The notes: generated from the sequence alone by a model not told the origin. DNA of 62,302 nucleotides from Bacteroidales bacterium (GCA_030528885.1 JAUMXY010000010.1:1-62302); one strand, 5' to 3'. Positions 26,139 to 35,257 are shown, counted from the stretch's first letter. Numbers and translations are program-made.

Positions 26139-27437
26139 TTACTTTAGCAAGTCTTGGCCGATGTCTCTGCGGAAATACTTTCCTTCAAACTGAATCTTAC
26201 CAGCTTCGGTGAAAGACTTGACGAGTGCTTCGTTCTGAGTGTCGCCATAGGAACTGACGGCGATGACACGTCCGCCTGCTGTGACCACCTGTCCTTCCTT
26301 GAGGGCTGTGCCTGCATGGAAGACTACTGAATCCTTCACCTCCTCTATTCCTGTGATGGGGAATCCTTTCTTGTATTCCTGTGGATAGCCGCCGCTGACC
26401 ATCATGACACAGACAGCAGCACGTGGGTCGAACTCCAGTGTCTTTGTGTCAAGGTTGCCTTCTGCCACTCCTTCGAGCAGGTCAACAAGGTCGCTCTTGA
26501 TGCGCAGCATGACAGTTTCCGTCTCAGGGTCGCCCATGCGGACGTTGTACTCGATGACCACAGGGTCGCCAGCCTTGGCATAAGCATAATCGCGGTCCAC
26601 CTTGATGAGCCCGAGGAATATGAATCCTTTGTAATCGATGCCTTCAGCAGCGAGTCCCTCGACTGTTGGCTTCACGATGCGCTCCTCAACCTTCTGCATC
26701 CATTCAGCATCAGCAAACGGAACAGGTGAAACGCTGCCCATGCCGCCAGTGTTCAAGCCCGTGTCGCCTTCACCTATGCGCTTGTAGTCTTTTGCCTCGG
26801 GCAATATCTTGTAGTTCTTCCCATCGGTAAGCACAAAGACTGAACACTCGATGCCAGAGAGGAACTCCTCGACAACCACCGTCGCGCTCGCCTCGCCAAA
26901 CATGCCGTCGAGCATGCCACGAAACTCTTTCTTCGCCTCTTCGAGAGTGGGCACAATCAGCACGCCCTTGCCTGCGCAAAGACCGTCAGCCTTGAGCACA
27001 TAGGGGGGCTGAAGCGTTTCGAGGAAAGCGATGCCTTCCTCTATGTTGGTGCCGTTGAAGGAACGATAAGCCGCCGTCGGAATGCCATGGCGCTGCATGA
27101 AGCTCTTGGCAAAATCCTTGCTGCCTTCAAGCACAGCGCCAGCCTTGCTTGGTCCTATCACTGGTACGCCTTTCAGCTCGTCGTCTTGCTTGAAGAAATC
27201 GTAAACGCCCTTCACCAGCGGGTCTTCAGGACCCACAACAACCATATCGATGCCGTTGGCAAGCACAAAGTCCTTGATGCCGACAAAGTCGTCAGCTTTC
27301 AGCGGCACGTTTTCGCCCACATCTACTGTACCGGCATTGCCAGGCGCAATAAACAATTTCTCAATTTTCTGGCTCTGCGCAATCTTCCAAGCCAAGGCGT
27401 GCTCTCTGCCGCCGCTACCAAGCAAAAGTAGTTTCAT
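26139..27437 (-). CDS. purD: Phosphoribosylamine--glycine ligase
   Basis: 432 residues from the ATG at 27435-27437; the promoter box at 27463-27470 excludes the longer frame to 27497. An ATP-grasp enzyme, it joins phosphoribosylamine and glycine in the second step of purine synthesis. It shows '[19 protein letters not shown]' at the N-terminus, 'FIAPGNAGT', the ATP-grasp part with '[15 protein letters not shown]' near 140, '[11 protein letters not shown]' near 230 and '[12 protein letters not shown]' near 288 (metal-binding Glu/Asn). It appears to be a single-gene unit with its own promoter and terminator. Confidence 0.96.
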   Translation of the reverse strand: MKLLLLGSGGREHALAWKIAQSQKIEKLFIAPGNAGTVDVGENVPLKADDFVGIKDFVLANGIDMVVVGPEDPLVKGVYDFFKQDDELKGVPVIGPSKAGAVLEGSKDFAKSFMQRHGIPTAAYRSFNGTNIEEGIAFLETLQPPYVLKADGLCAGKGVLIVPTLEEAKKEFRGMLDGMFGEASATVVVEEFLSGIECSVFVLTDGKNYKILPEAKDYKRIGEGDTGLNTGGMGSVSPVPFADAEWMQKVEERIVKPTVEGLAAEGIDYKGFIFLGLIKVDRDYAYAKAGDPVVIEYNVRMGDPETETVMLRIKSDLVDLLEGVAEGNLDTKTLEFDPRAAVCVMMVSGGYPQEYKKGFPITGIEEVKDSVVFHAGTALKEGQVVTAGGRVIAVSSYGDTQNEALVKSFTEAGKIQFEGKYFRRDIGQDLLK

Positions 27438-27462
27438 ATCTTCTATTTTTTTATTTCCTTTG

Positions 27463-27492
27463 CAAAGATAGTGCAAATTGAAGACAGGACAA
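27463..27492 (-). promoter_or_regulatory. purD promoter
   Basis: Minus-strand TTG (27492-27490), a 19-base spacer and TATCTTTG (27470-27463) match the Bacteroidetes consensus exactly. Confidence 0.75.
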
Positions 27493-27497
27493 AACAA

Positions 27498-27887
27498 AAG
27501 CTTTTGTTTTTCATTTTATAACGTTGCTTAGCCGACTTCAAGACATCACTTTCCTTGGAAGAAGGGAAAACTCTGCCACTTTTATCTTCTGCCCACTTAA
27601 GCTCTCACATTCCTTCTTGCTCCTACATGTTGATGCACCTTGCATCGACATTACGTTCTGCCCTTCATCTAAAAGACGATGCAGGGCACAACGAATTTTG
27701 GAAGAAGAAAGCCGCTCTTCCACTTCATGCCTTCACCTAAAGGCGCAGCAACAGAAGGGGACAATAAACACATATAAATCAGAAGAAAATGAGATTTTCG
27801 AAAACTCTACCTGATGAAGCAAGATGTTTTTAAGCTATTTTAGCGGAAAATTAGTATGTATTGCAAAAATAATTCCTAATTCTTTGC
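27498..27887. other. Intergenic region with two small hairpins, no gene seen
   Basis: About 390 bases between the divergent purD and cysE promoters. Open frames here lack family motifs. Two structures are visible: TTGATGCA...TGCATCGA at about 27630-27648, and TGCCCTTCATC/GATGCAGGGCA at 27659-27688 (one mismatch). No promoter box was found for them. Confidence 0.5.
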
Positions 27888-27895
27888 TAACTTTG
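27888..27895 (+). promoter_or_regulatory. -7 box of cysE
   Basis: TAACTTTG matches TAnnTTTG. The nearest TTG (27861-27863) is 24 bases upstream, slightly long. Confidence 0.5.
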
Positions 27896-27906
27896 CCACG
27901 AGTTTT

Positions 27907-27940
27907 GTACGATGTGCGGTATCGTACATGCCACAGTGGC
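27907..27940 (+). promoter_or_regulatory. Tandem hairpins in the cysE leader
   Basis: GTACGAT/ATCGTAC (27907-27913, 27921-27927, 7-base loop) is followed at once by GCCACAGTGGC (27930-27940). Both lie between the promoter and the cysE start and could be RNA hairpins or protein-binding palindromes. Confidence 0.4.
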
Positions 27941-27969
27941 AACTGATAACAACAAGTTATATCAACAAC

Positions 27970-28893
27970 ATGAGCGCAAGGACTCTTGCTAACACCCTGA
28001 CACGAACCGTCGATGAACTGGCGAGGCCAGAATCATACAAGGACCTCTATCACGAACATAACGACGGCGTGCCATTGCCTTCTGGAGAAGTGCTTCAGGA
28101 AATTATTGACCTTGCCCGAGGAATCATTTTCCCGGGTTATTATGGTCGTTCATGCATCGACAAGAACACCCTGAAGTACCATCTCGGAGTAGACATCGAG
28201 CGACTTTATTCTCTGCTGGTATCACAGATCCAAGCAGGTCTATGGTATAGGAACCTTGAGGAAGACGAGGCCATCCTGAATTCTCCATGCCCAGAACTGT
28301 CAAGCATGGAGACAAAAGTGCGCCAAGTGGCAGAAAAGCATGCAGAAGATTTCATAGCGAAACTGCCCGAACTGCGTCGCATCCTTGCCACCGACGTGAT
28401 AGCCGCGTTCAATGGCGACCCAGCCGCAAAAAGCTACGGAGAAATCATCAGCTGCTACCCCGTCATCAAGGAACTCACCATCTACCGCATTGCACACGAG
28501 CTTTGGAACATGCAAGTTCCACTCATTCCACGAATGCTGACAGAAATGGCACACTCGGAAACAGGCATCGACATCCACCCGGGAGCACAGATAGGCGAAT
28601 ATTTCACCATCGACCACGGCACAGGCGTCGTCATTGGCGAGACAAGCATCATCGGCAATAACGTCAAACTGTACCAAGGTGTCACATTGGGCGCCAAGAG
28701 CTTCCCGCTGGACGACAAGGGGAACCCCATCAAGGGCATACCACGCCACCCTATTCTGGAAGACGACGTCATTGTCTATTCAAATGCCTCCATCTTGGGA
28801 AGAGTCACCATAGGCAAAGGAGCAATCATAGGCGGCAACGTATGGGTGACTCAAGACGTGAAAGCAGGAGAAAGTATAACGCAGAAAAGATAA
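27970..28893 (+). CDS. cysE: Serine O-acetyltransferase
   Basis: 307 residues from the ATG at 27970 (an in-frame ATG at 27928 would add 14 residues and place the second leader hairpin inside the gene). It acetylates serine from acetyl-CoA for cysteine synthesis. The N-terminal helical domain includes 'FPGYYGRSCIDKNTLKYHLG'. The left-handed beta-helix begins near 'GIDIHPGAQIGEYFTIDHGTG', with the catalytic Asp-His of the family in DHG, and continues through hexapeptide turns to 'ILGRVTIGKGAIIGGNVWVT'. The rlmL start is one base downstream of the stop, so the two form an operon. Confidence 0.92.
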   Translation: MSARTLANTLTRTVDELARPESYKDLYHEHNDGVPLPSGEVLQEIIDLARGIIFPGYYGRSCIDKNTLKYHLGVDIERLYSLLVSQIQAGLWYRNLEEDEAILNSPCPELSSMETKVRQVAEKHAEDFIAKLPELRRILATDVIAAFNGDPAAKSYGEIISCYPVIKELTIYRIAHELWNMQVPLIPRMLTEMAHSETGIDIHPGAQIGEYFTIDHGTGVVIGETSIIGNNVKLYQGVTLGAKSFPLDDKGNPIKGIPRHPILEDDVIVYSNASILGRVTIGKGAIIGGNVWVTQDVKAGESITQKR

Positions 28894-28894
28894 T

Positions 28895-30628
28895 ATGCAA
28901 GAATTCAAAATAATAGCAAAGACTTTCCAAGGCTTAGAGGAAGTCCTTGCAAAAGAACTCATCAACTTAGGTGCGAACAACATCGAGATGGGCAGGAGAA
29001 TGGTAGCATTCACCGGCGATCAGGAAATGCTCTACAAGGCAAACTTCTGCACACGCACAGCAGTAAAAATCCTGAAGCCCATCAAAGAATTCAAGGCGAC
29101 AGACGCTGATGAGGTCTACGAAATGGTCAAGAAAATTGAGTGGGAAGAATACATGGATGTGAACAGCACATTCCTCATCGACTCTGTCATCTTCAGCGAT
29201 AACTTCCGCCACTCTAAATTTGTAGCATACCGCGTGAAGGACGCCATCGCCGACTACTGGAGAGAAAAGACAGGCGACCGTCCCAACGTAGGCATCAGCA
29301 ATCCCGACATCCGCATCAACATCCATATCGCGGAAGACCTTGTCACCATCTCGCTCGACTCGTCAGGAGAGAGCCTGCATCAGAGAGGCTACAAGACAGC
29401 AAGCGTGCCTGCACCAATCAATGAGGTTCTTGCCGCAGGTCTTGTCCTGCTCAGCGGATGGGACGGAGAATGCGATCTCATCGACCCGTTCTGCGGCTCC
29501 GGCACAATCATCATCGAAGCTGCACTCATCGCGCTGAACGTATATCCAGGAGTGTTCCGCAAAGAATACGCCTTTGAAAAATGGAAAGACTTCGACTCTG
29601 AGCTGTTCGACAGAATCTACAACGACGACAGTCAGGAACGCGAGTTTGACCATAAGATTTATGGCTACGACATCAATCGCCAAGCCGTACAGATAGCCTT
29701 GGACAACGTACAGAACGCAGGTGTCAAAGACATCGTCAGCGTTGAACAGCGTGACTTTTACGAGTTCGAACAGCCGCTCGACAAGGCCATCATGATTACC
29801 AACCCGCCATATGGCGACCGCATCACCACAGATGACATCTTCGACTTGTACGATACAATCGGGAAAAACCTGAAACGCAACTTCGTAGGCAACGATGCCT
29901 GGATTATCTCACATCACGAAGAGCTATTCGCAAAGATTGGTTTCCGCCCATCAACAAGATACGCTCTCTTCAATGGCTCACTCGAGTGCGAGTTCCGCAA
30001 ATACCAAATTTTCGATGGCAAGCTCAAGGAGCGCAGAGAAGAAGGCATGGACATCAAGTCTGAAGAAGAACGCAGGCACAACCTGAAATTCAAGCCTCAC
30101 AAGAAAAACGAAGATGGCGAATGGGGAGACGAAAGGAAAACCGACGACGAAGCACATTACTTCAAGTCAAAGCCATTCAAAGAAAAAGCCTCAAAAGACT
30201 CCATCAAAGGACGTGCCTCCTCCAGCGTCGGCGAAAGACTCTTGATGCTGGAAGCTGCAGATGAAGAAGAAGCAGAAATCATCAACCGCCACTTCGGAAA
30301 ATGGGGAGACAGAAGAGTGTACGCCAACAAGAAAGGCGGAAAAGCATCTGCTGACAGAAAAGAGAAAAGAAGAGGAGAAGAGAGAAGAGAAGAACAAACT
30401 GAACGCTTTACGAACAGAGAGGCGCGCCAGGAAGCAAGAAGAGAGTTCTTCGGAGGGAATGGCGGAGCGCCTAAAAAGCCATTTGACGAAAGACGTCCTT
30501 TCGAGGGTCGCAAAGACTTTCCAGAAGACAGACGTCCACGTCGAGATGGCGAGCGACCTGCTCGTAAATTTGGCGAACAGAGAGGGGGAAATCGTCCGTT
30601 TCCAGGAAAAAGGGGCGAGAAGAAGTAA
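28895..30628 (+). CDS. rlmL: THUMP-domain 23S rRNA guanine-N2 methyltransferase with long basic tail
   Basis: 577 residues. Residues 1-160 form the ferredoxin-like and THUMP RNA-binding part ('QEFKIIAKTFQGLEEVLAKEL'). The methyltransferase core has the SAM motif DPFCGSGT at 197-204 and the catalytic NPPYG at 303-307. This matches the N-terminal half of E. coli RlmL/RlmK; the RlmK half is absent. From about residue 385 the protein is low-complexity and rich in Arg, Lys, Glu and Gly, ending in 'RGGNRPFPGKRGEKK', a probable RNA-binding tail. The last 158 bases (52 codons) overlap the antisense tatD gene. It follows cysE by one base. Confidence 0.88.
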   Translation: MQEFKIIAKTFQGLEEVLAKELINLGANNIEMGRRMVAFTGDQEMLYKANFCTRTAVKILKPIKEFKATDADEVYEMVKKIEWEEYMDVNSTFLIDSVIFSDNFRHSKFVAYRVKDAIADYWREKTGDRPNVGISNPDIRINIHIAEDLVTISLDSSGESLHQRGYKTASVPAPINEVLAAGLVLLSGWDGECDLIDPFCGSGTIIIEAALIALNVYPGVFRKEYAFEKWKDFDSELFDRIYNDDSQEREFDHKIYGYDINRQAVQIALDNVQNAGVKDIVSVEQRDFYEFEQPLDKAIMITNPPYGDRITTDDIFDLYDTIGKNLKRNFVGNDAWIISHHEELFAKIGFRPSTRYALFNGSLECEFRKYQIFDGKLKERREEGMDIKSEEERRHNLKFKPHKKNEDGEWGDERKTDDEAHYFKSKPFKEKASKDSIKGRASSSVGERLLMLEAADEEEAEIINRHFGKWGDRRVYANKKGGKASADRKEKRRGEERREEQTERFTNREARQEARREFFGGNGGAPKKPFDERRPFEGRKDFPEDRRPRRDGERPARKFGEQRGGNRPFPGKRGEKK

Positions 30629-31142
30629 AAACGAAACGTAATGTTTCAATCTGATAGCGATGGCCGAAAGACAGAAAAAGTCCTTTGGCCATCAATTGTT
30701 TTGCCTGCTCGGGATTTCCACGAAAGCCATGAATAATCCAAGGTTGCGGAAGAACGCTCCCTTTCGCCCTGCACGCTGCCACCACCTCCCTACGAAGCGA
30801 CAGCAGCTCATCAAAAGCCTTAACACAATGAACAACCACAGGCTTCCCCACTTCCTCCGCAATAGCTATCTGGGCACGAAAAGCCTCTACTTGAACAGGC
30901 AAAGCCACGCCACGCACTTTATCCAATCCACACTCGCCTATCGCCCACACATCCGCCCTCTCTGCTTCAACACGGATGCGAGCCATCGTTTCACGCCAAG
31001 ATGCATCCACCTTCCAAGGATGCAAACCCACCGAAAGATGTACACCCTCCGGATACTGCGGCTGCAACTCCGAAGCGCCAACGTCCCATAGGCATGGGAC
31101 AGTATCTACGATGTGAGTGTGACTATTAAACATAAAAGACAA
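30471..31142 (-). CDS. TatD-family metal-dependent hydrolase
   Basis: 223 residues, somewhat shorter than classical TatD (about 260). Metal ligands are visible as 'NSHTHIVD' at the start (HxH), 'WAIGECGLDK' near 67 (Glu), 'VVVHCVKAFDE' near 101 (His), 'WIIHGFRGNPEQA' near 137 (His) and 'FFLETDDFPLSV' near 180 (Asp). TatD proteins act as 3'-5' DNA exonucleases or D-aminoacyl hydrolases. It is the last gene of the leftward metK-to-tatD series, and its 3' end lies antisense inside rlmL. Conservation of the terminal helices in TatD argues that the overlapped part is real. M4 (31133) is an alternative start. Confidence 0.85.
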   Translation of the reverse strand: MSFMFNSHTHIVDTVPCLWDVGASELQPQYPEGVHLSVGLHPWKVDASWRETMARIRVEAERADVWAIGECGLDKVRGVALPVQVEAFRAQIAIAEEVGKPVVVHCVKAFDELLSLRREVVAACRAKGSVLPQPWIIHGFRGNPEQAKQLMAKGLFLSFGHRYQIETLRFVFTSSRPFFLETDDFPLSVRQIYEQVARHLDVDVCLLESLCDPRKDVFRQMAF

Positions 31143-31151
31143 GGTATTCTC

Positions 31152-31424
31152 TCACCAATGAAAATCTTGAGGTACGGGGTCATAACCGCTCCCCCCCCAA
31201 GGATGGCAACGCAGCAAGCGACGACATGCCAGATACAAGCCCTTGAGAGGGCCATGCATCTTAATGGCGTCTATGGCATATCGAGAACAAGTAGGAGTGA
31301 AACGGCATGAAGGAGGCAGCAATGGCGATATGGCCATGCGATAGAAATAGATGGGCAACAGCAATAAGAAAGAAACAGCTGAAGTCAGGTGAACAAACAA
31401 AGAAGGTCTTTTTTTCATAAGCAT
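31152..31424 (-). CDS. yidD: Membrane protein insertion efficiency factor YidD
   Basis: 90 residues, normal for YidD. An amphipathic/hydrophobic N-terminal segment ('[20 protein letters not shown]') is followed by the conserved core '[20 protein letters not shown]' and '[18 protein letters not shown]'. It helps YidC insert inner-membrane proteins and normally lies next to rnpA, as here (21-base gap). A start at M3 (31418) is equally possible. Confidence 0.95.
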   Translation of the reverse strand: MLMKKRPSLFVHLTSAVSFLLLLPIYFYRMAISPLLPPSCRFTPTCSRYAIDAIKMHGPLKGLYLACRRLLRCHPWGGSGYDPVPQDFHW

Positions 31425-31445
31425 CTGTCATAAAGTGAGAAAACC

Positions 31446-31847
31446 CTAATCCAAACTCGCCGCAATCTTACTCAGCGATTTAATCACTCGCTTCTCAACT
31501 TGATGATAAGAAGGCATGGTGTCGGCAATGCAGATGAAAGCCAAGACGATGCCGTAGCTTCGACCAGCAAGCGCCTCCCAAAGAATGTGCTTATTGACAC
31601 GGTATGCCTCACGCACCATTCGTTTCATGCGGTTGCGGTCAACTGCATGGCGGAATCGCTTTTTAGGCACAGAAATCAGAATGGAGACAGGTGGCGCCTT
31701 CTCGTCATCCTCAGGCTTCCTTTCTTTTCTCATATAAACAATTCGCAGGGGAAACGCTACCATAGAAGCATTTCCTCCTGCGAAAAGTTTGTCTATAACG
31801 AGTTGGCTGTTCAGCCTTTCAGACTTAGATAATTGACGATTTACCAT
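31446..31847 (-). CDS. rnpA: Ribonuclease P protein component
   Basis: 133 residues. It binds the RNase P RNA for tRNA 5' processing. The hallmark 'RNRMKRMVREAYR' (RNR motif) is near residue 73, preceded by 'VSILISVPKKRFRHAVD'. The N-terminal 'LSKSERLNSQLVIDKLFAGG' is typical of the family. rpmH is not adjacent, as in many Bacteroidetes; instead the order is hemD - rnpA - yidD - tatD. Confidence 0.95.
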   Translation of the reverse strand: MVNRQLSKSERLNSQLVIDKLFAGGNASMVAFPLRIVYMRKERKPEDDEKAPPVSILISVPKKRFRHAVDRNRMKRMVREAYRVNKHILWEALAGRSYGIVLAFICIADTMPSYHQVEKRVIKSLSKIAASLD

Positions 31848-31918
31848 TGATGAAAATCTTATCCATCACTTTTTATCTTGGATACGCTTGCCGAAACTGC
31901 GGCTTCCGTGAGACAATC

Positions 31919-32656
31919 TCACGACAAAGTCTTTGCGTAAGCCTCGATGATTGCCGGTACAGAACGGAGTTCTGGAGTAGGTTGATAATCCACATGCAGG
32001 CCAGCTCCTTCTGCTGCTTGAATCGTCTTTGTCCCCAAACAAGCAACCTTCACTTCGCCCTGCTGGAAGTCTGGGAAGTTCTTAAGCAGGGAATTGATAC
32101 CCTCTGGAGAAAAGAACACCAGCATATCATAGTCAAAAGCCTCATCTGGAGCAAAATCGTTGGGTACAGTATAATACATGACCGCCTCATCATGATTCAG
32201 ATTTGCAGCATCCAGCATATTCTTCATCTCGTCTGTATGAACGGATGATTGCGGAACGAAATATTTCTCCGCACGATGCTTGGCCATGATAGGAATGAGG
32301 TCTGTGACGCGCCCGCTTTCTGGAAAGAAATTCTTCCGCTTACGGTACTGAACATACTTCTGGATGTACAGCGACACCTGCTCTGACACACAGAAATATT
32401 TCATATCGTCGGGAATCGTTACTCTTAATTCTTTACACAACGCAAAGAAATGGTCGATAGCATGACGAGAGGTGAAAACGACTGCTGTATGTCCTGGGAT
32501 AGACACTTTCTGTTGGCGAAAATCTTTCGCAGACATCGGCTCAACTTTGATGAAAGGGCGAAAAACCAACTCTACATTGTATTTCTTCGCGACCTCGTAA
32601 TATGGCGATTTCTCTGTTTGAGGTTTAGGTTGAGATACTAAGATCTTTGTTGCCAT
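31919..32656 (-). CDS. hemD: Uroporphyrinogen-III synthase
   Basis: 245 residues from the ATG at 32654-32656. The family has low sequence identity; recognition rests on 'ILVSQPKPQTEKSPYYEVAKKY' (in part), 'AVVFTSRHAIDHFF' near 70, 'YFCVSEQVSLYIQKY', 'DMLVFFSPEGINSLLKNFP' near 180 and 'VACLGTKTIQAAEGAGL' near 208, in the two-lobed order expected. It closes and flips ring D in tetrapyrrole synthesis. The start overlaps the DUF4271 stop by one base (TGATG), indicating coupled translation; this gene pair is recurrent in Bacteroidetes. Confidence 0.85.
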   Translation of the reverse strand: MATKILVSQPKPQTEKSPYYEVAKKYNVELVFRPFIKVEPMSAKDFRQQKVSIPGHTAVVFTSRHAIDHFFALCKELRVTIPDDMKYFCVSEQVSLYIQKYVQYRKRKNFFPESGRVTDLIPIMAKHRAEKYFVPQSSVHTDEMKNMLDAANLNHDEAVMYYTVPNDFAPDEAFDYDMLVFFSPEGINSLLKNFPDFQQGEVKVACLGTKTIQAAEGAGLHVDYQPTPELRSVPAIIEAYAKTLS

Positions 32657-33456
32657 CAATATAACAAATTTTTGACTATAATATTCCCACTGAACAACAT
32701 TGCCACGTCCCACACAACAAGGGCAGGCAACATTTCAACACTGCAAAAGTACAAAAAAAATAACAAATACCCCCCCTTTTTCTTCTTAAAGTTAGCGAGC
32801 AGCTTATAAAACATCAGAATTTCATACAACAAGACTACCAAAATGACACTTGCAGTTACTATTTCTCGAAGAGAGTTGCTGTAGGTTTCCACTAGCGCTA
32901 TAGGATAAAAACAGAAGGCTGTCAAGGCCGTCACAAACACATAGCCCTGCATCCATCGCTTGCTGGAATCCTTATCAAAAAAGACCCAATTGACAAGCGC
33001 ATACAGCCCCGACTTCAAGCCGACGAAACACAGGAAAACCAGAATCCCTACAGCATAAAGCCAATAAGGAACGCTCACCACAGGAACCTCACTGCATCTT
33101 TCAACGATGTCATTGAAATAAATGACTGAAACACTGAATGCACCAATAAGAGTCAACAACAGAATGCCAACCGCCTCACCCCCATTGTCGTTCACCTGCT
33201 CCTCTGCATACTGTCTCTTGGTAGTAAAGAAGTCCTTCAGCCGGCAAGAGAACATCGTCCTGCAATTATACAAGACCGCAGCCAACACGAAAAAAGCCAG
33301 AACCATGGCAGCCATCACATAGCCGTCCTCACTCACAACATACATTCGCTCTGCCATCGGCACTGTAACATCCGGCAGAGAAGCACCCACCCTATAAAAC
33401 TCCGTCTTGTTAATGACGTTGGAATCGGTGGCAGTCAGTATGCTGTCATAGTTCAT
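32656..33456 (-). CDS. DUF4271 membrane protein
   Basis: 266 residues from 'MNYDSILTATDS' (ATG 33454-33456; an ATG six codons earlier is possible). About six to seven hydrophobic spans are visible, for example 'VMAAMVLAFFVLAAVLYNC', 'VGILLLTLIGAFSVSVIYF' and 'YAVGILVFLCFVGLKSGLY', with 'YLLFFLYFCSVEMLPAL' near the C-terminus, the DUF4271 signature. It is an inner-membrane protein of unknown function that repeatedly neighbours hemD in Bacteroidetes. Its stop shares a base with the hemD start. Confidence 0.8.
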   Translation of the reverse strand: MNYDSILTATDSNVINKTEFYRVGASLPDVTVPMAERMYVVSEDGYVMAAMVLAFFVLAAVLYNCRTMFSCRLKDFFTTKRQYAEEQVNDNGGEAVGILLLTLIGAFSVSVIYFNDIVERCSEVPVVSVPYWLYAVGILVFLCFVGLKSGLYALVNWVFFDKDSSKRWMQGYVFVTALTAFCFYPIALVETYSNSLREIVTASVILVVLLYEILMFYKLLANFKKKKGGYLLFFLYFCSVEMLPALVVWDVAMLFSGNIIVKNLLY

Positions 33457-33521
33457 GGAACAACGAGCAATCAATCATCAACCTCGCGGCTTCATCCACC
33501 CCGCAGGTTCAGAAACATTCC

Positions 33522-34850
33522 TTATGATATACAAAATGCCTTTTTGATAGTCTCCTGGTAAGCCTCAGTCTCCTCCCACGGGAACAGCGTCACCTCCATC
33601 TCCACATCACCCTGGTAGCGATTTGTGAATCGTTTCACAACCCGCTCCGTCTTTCTGCCAAAGTGACCATAAGAAGCCGTTTCCTGATAAATAGGCTTGC
33701 GCAAGTCAAAGCGCTTCTCAATGGCATTAGGGCGCAAGTCGAAAATGGCATCAATCTTCGCAGCAATCTCGCCATCCGACAATGCCACCTTAGCAGTTCC
33801 ATAAGTATTCACATAAATGCTCACAGGCCTTGCAACGCCAATGGCATAGCTGAGCTGAACAAGCACTTCGTCAGCCACACCAGCCACCACCATGTTCTTC
33901 GCAATATGACGGGCCGCATAAGCTGCCGAACGGTCCACCTTGCTAGGGTCCTTGCCCGAGAAAGCGCCGCCGCCATGAGCCCCTCTGCCGCCATACGTGT
34001 CAACAATAATCTTTCTTCCCGTCAACCCCGTATCGCCATGAGGACCTCCAATCACAAACTTGCCAGTCGGATTGACATGATAAGTAATGCCATCCTTGAA
34101 AAGAGCAGCAATCTTCTCATCTCCAATCTCCTCCACCACACGAGGCATCAAGACATTGACCACATCATCCTTGATGCGAGCCAACATCTTAGCGTCTGCC
34201 TCTTCCTGCGTAGCGGCATCAGCACTGCCCACTGCCACAAACTCATCATGCTGAGTGCTGACCACAATCGTATGCACACGCAGAGGCTTTCCATCATCAC
34301 CATATTCAATCGTAACCTGACTCTTGGCATCAGGGCGCAAATAAGTAGCCACCTTGCCATTAGGACGCACATAGGTCATCACCTTGCCCTCGCGACGAAT
34401 ATCTGCCAGCACACGCAATATGCGATGCGAGAGGTCGAGCGACAGCGGCATGCAGCACTCAGTCTCATTGGTCGCATAGCCAAACATCATGCCCTGGTCG
34501 CCAGCGCCCTGCTCTTCAGGAGACTCGCGCTCCACACCACGGTTGATGTCGCCGCTCTGCTCATGAATGGCGTTCAGCACGCCACAGCTCTCGCCGTCAA
34601 ACTTATAAGAAGACTTCGTATAGCCAATCCTGTTAATCGTCTCACGAGCCACCTCCTGCAAATCCACATAAGCATTGCTCTTCACCTCGCCAGCCACAAT
34701 GACCTGGCCTGTAGTAACCAACGTCTCGCATGCAACCTTCGACTCCGGGTCATACGCCAAAAGATTGTCAAGCACAGCATCGCTAATCTGGTCCGCCACT
34801 TTATCCGGATGACCTTCAGAAACTGATTCAGATGTAAACAAATATCCCAT
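33522..34850 (-). CDS. metK: S-adenosylmethionine synthetase
   Basis: 442 residues, the longer Bacteroidetes form. It makes SAM from methionine and ATP. Motifs are '[20 protein letters not shown]' at the N-terminus (His for catalysis, Asp for metal), '[15 protein letters not shown]' near 116, '[20 protein letters not shown]' near 272 and '[19 protein letters not shown]' (P-loop-like). It is preceded by a promoter at 35013-35042 and a probable SAM-II riboswitch at 34938-34999. Downstream genes (DUF4271, hemD, rnpA, yidD, tatD) lie close enough to share its transcript. Confidence 0.97.
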   Translation of the reverse strand: MGYLFTSESVSEGHPDKVADQISDAVLDNLLAYDPESKVACETLVTTGQVIVAGEVKSNAYVDLQEVARETINRIGYTKSSYKFDGESCGVLNAIHEQSGDINRGVERESPEEQGAGDQGMMFGYATNETECCMPLSLDLSHRILRVLADIRREGKVMTYVRPNGKVATYLRPDAKSQVTIEYGDDGKPLRVHTIVVSTQHDEFVAVGSADAATQEEADAKMLARIKDDVVNVLMPRVVEEIGDEKIAALFKDGITYHVNPTGKFVIGGPHGDTGLTGRKIIVDTYGGRGAHGGGAFSGKDPSKVDRSAAYAARHIAKNMVVAGVADEVLVQLSYAIGVARPVSIYVNTYGTAKVALSDGEIAAKIDAIFDLRPNAIEKRFDLRKPIYQETASYGHFGRKTERVVKRFTNRYQGDVEMEVTLFPWEETEAYQETIKKAFCIS

Positions 34851-34937
34851 CGCTCAATAATTATTAAATACACATTAATTATTACATGGGAAAGAAAACG
34901 GGGGAAATGCACTGACAACGACCACAGTTCTTCACTG

Positions 34938-34999
34938 GAGGCACCGTTATCGTTTTAGCATTTTTTACCGTGGTTGCAAGCAGCCAAATCTCTCCACAT
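34938..34999 (-). ncRNA. SAM-II-like riboswitch of metK
   Basis: On the minus strand a GTGG arm (34997-34994) pairs with CCAC (34973-34970). The loop reads AGAGATTTGGCTGCTTGCAA, containing the GATTT...TTGCA of the SAM-II consensus. The next bases GGTAAAAAATGCTAAA match the conserved A-rich strand ending in GCTAAA. A GGC in the loop can pair with GCC at 34942-34940, giving the expected pseudoknot, though this pairing is short. It lies immediately after the predicted start of transcription and before metK. A covariance-model search is needed to confirm it. Confidence 0.6.
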
Positions 35000-35012
35000 A
35001 TCATTTCGCCTG

Positions 35013-35042
35013 CAAAGTTAGTGAAATTTGGGCACACTGCAA
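35013..35042 (-). promoter_or_regulatory. metK promoter
   Basis: Minus-strand TTG (35042-35040), a 19-base spacer and TAACTTTG (35020-35013) match the Bacteroidetes consensus. Transcription would start about 6-10 bases before the riboswitch. Confidence 0.75.
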
Positions 35043-35130
35043 AATAAACCACTTCTTTTTATCACAGACCCGCATCCTGCCTGCACAAAACAAAGATTCC
35101 ACAAGCAGCAATCCCCACATTCCACCTAAG

Positions 35131-35171
35131 CGTACCCCTCGGGTCCACCCAGCCGCACCCGAGGGGTACGG
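35131..35171 (+). repeat. Extragenic palindromic repeat, family A, copy 3
   Basis: Two units only: CGTACCCCTCGGGTCC (35131-35146) and the inverted GCACCCGAGGGGTACGG (35155-35171), separated by 8 bases. It lies between the divergent metK and small lipoprotein genes. Confidence 0.85.
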
Positions 35172-35257
35172 TCCTCTATGGGGAAAACTCTCCCACCTTT
35201 AGGGATTCTTCCTCCCCATTTAGGGATTGACACATTCCACCCCCGCACAGAAAGCCC

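Noticed and set aside
30261-30641. 126-codon plus-strand frame in the rlmL tail
   Set aside because: It is a frame-shifted reading of the Lys/Arg/Glu-rich tail of rlmL with no start context of its own.
33663-34826. 387-codon frame antisense to metK
   Set aside because: MetK motifs are intact on the other strand; the antisense product shows no domain or signal peptide.
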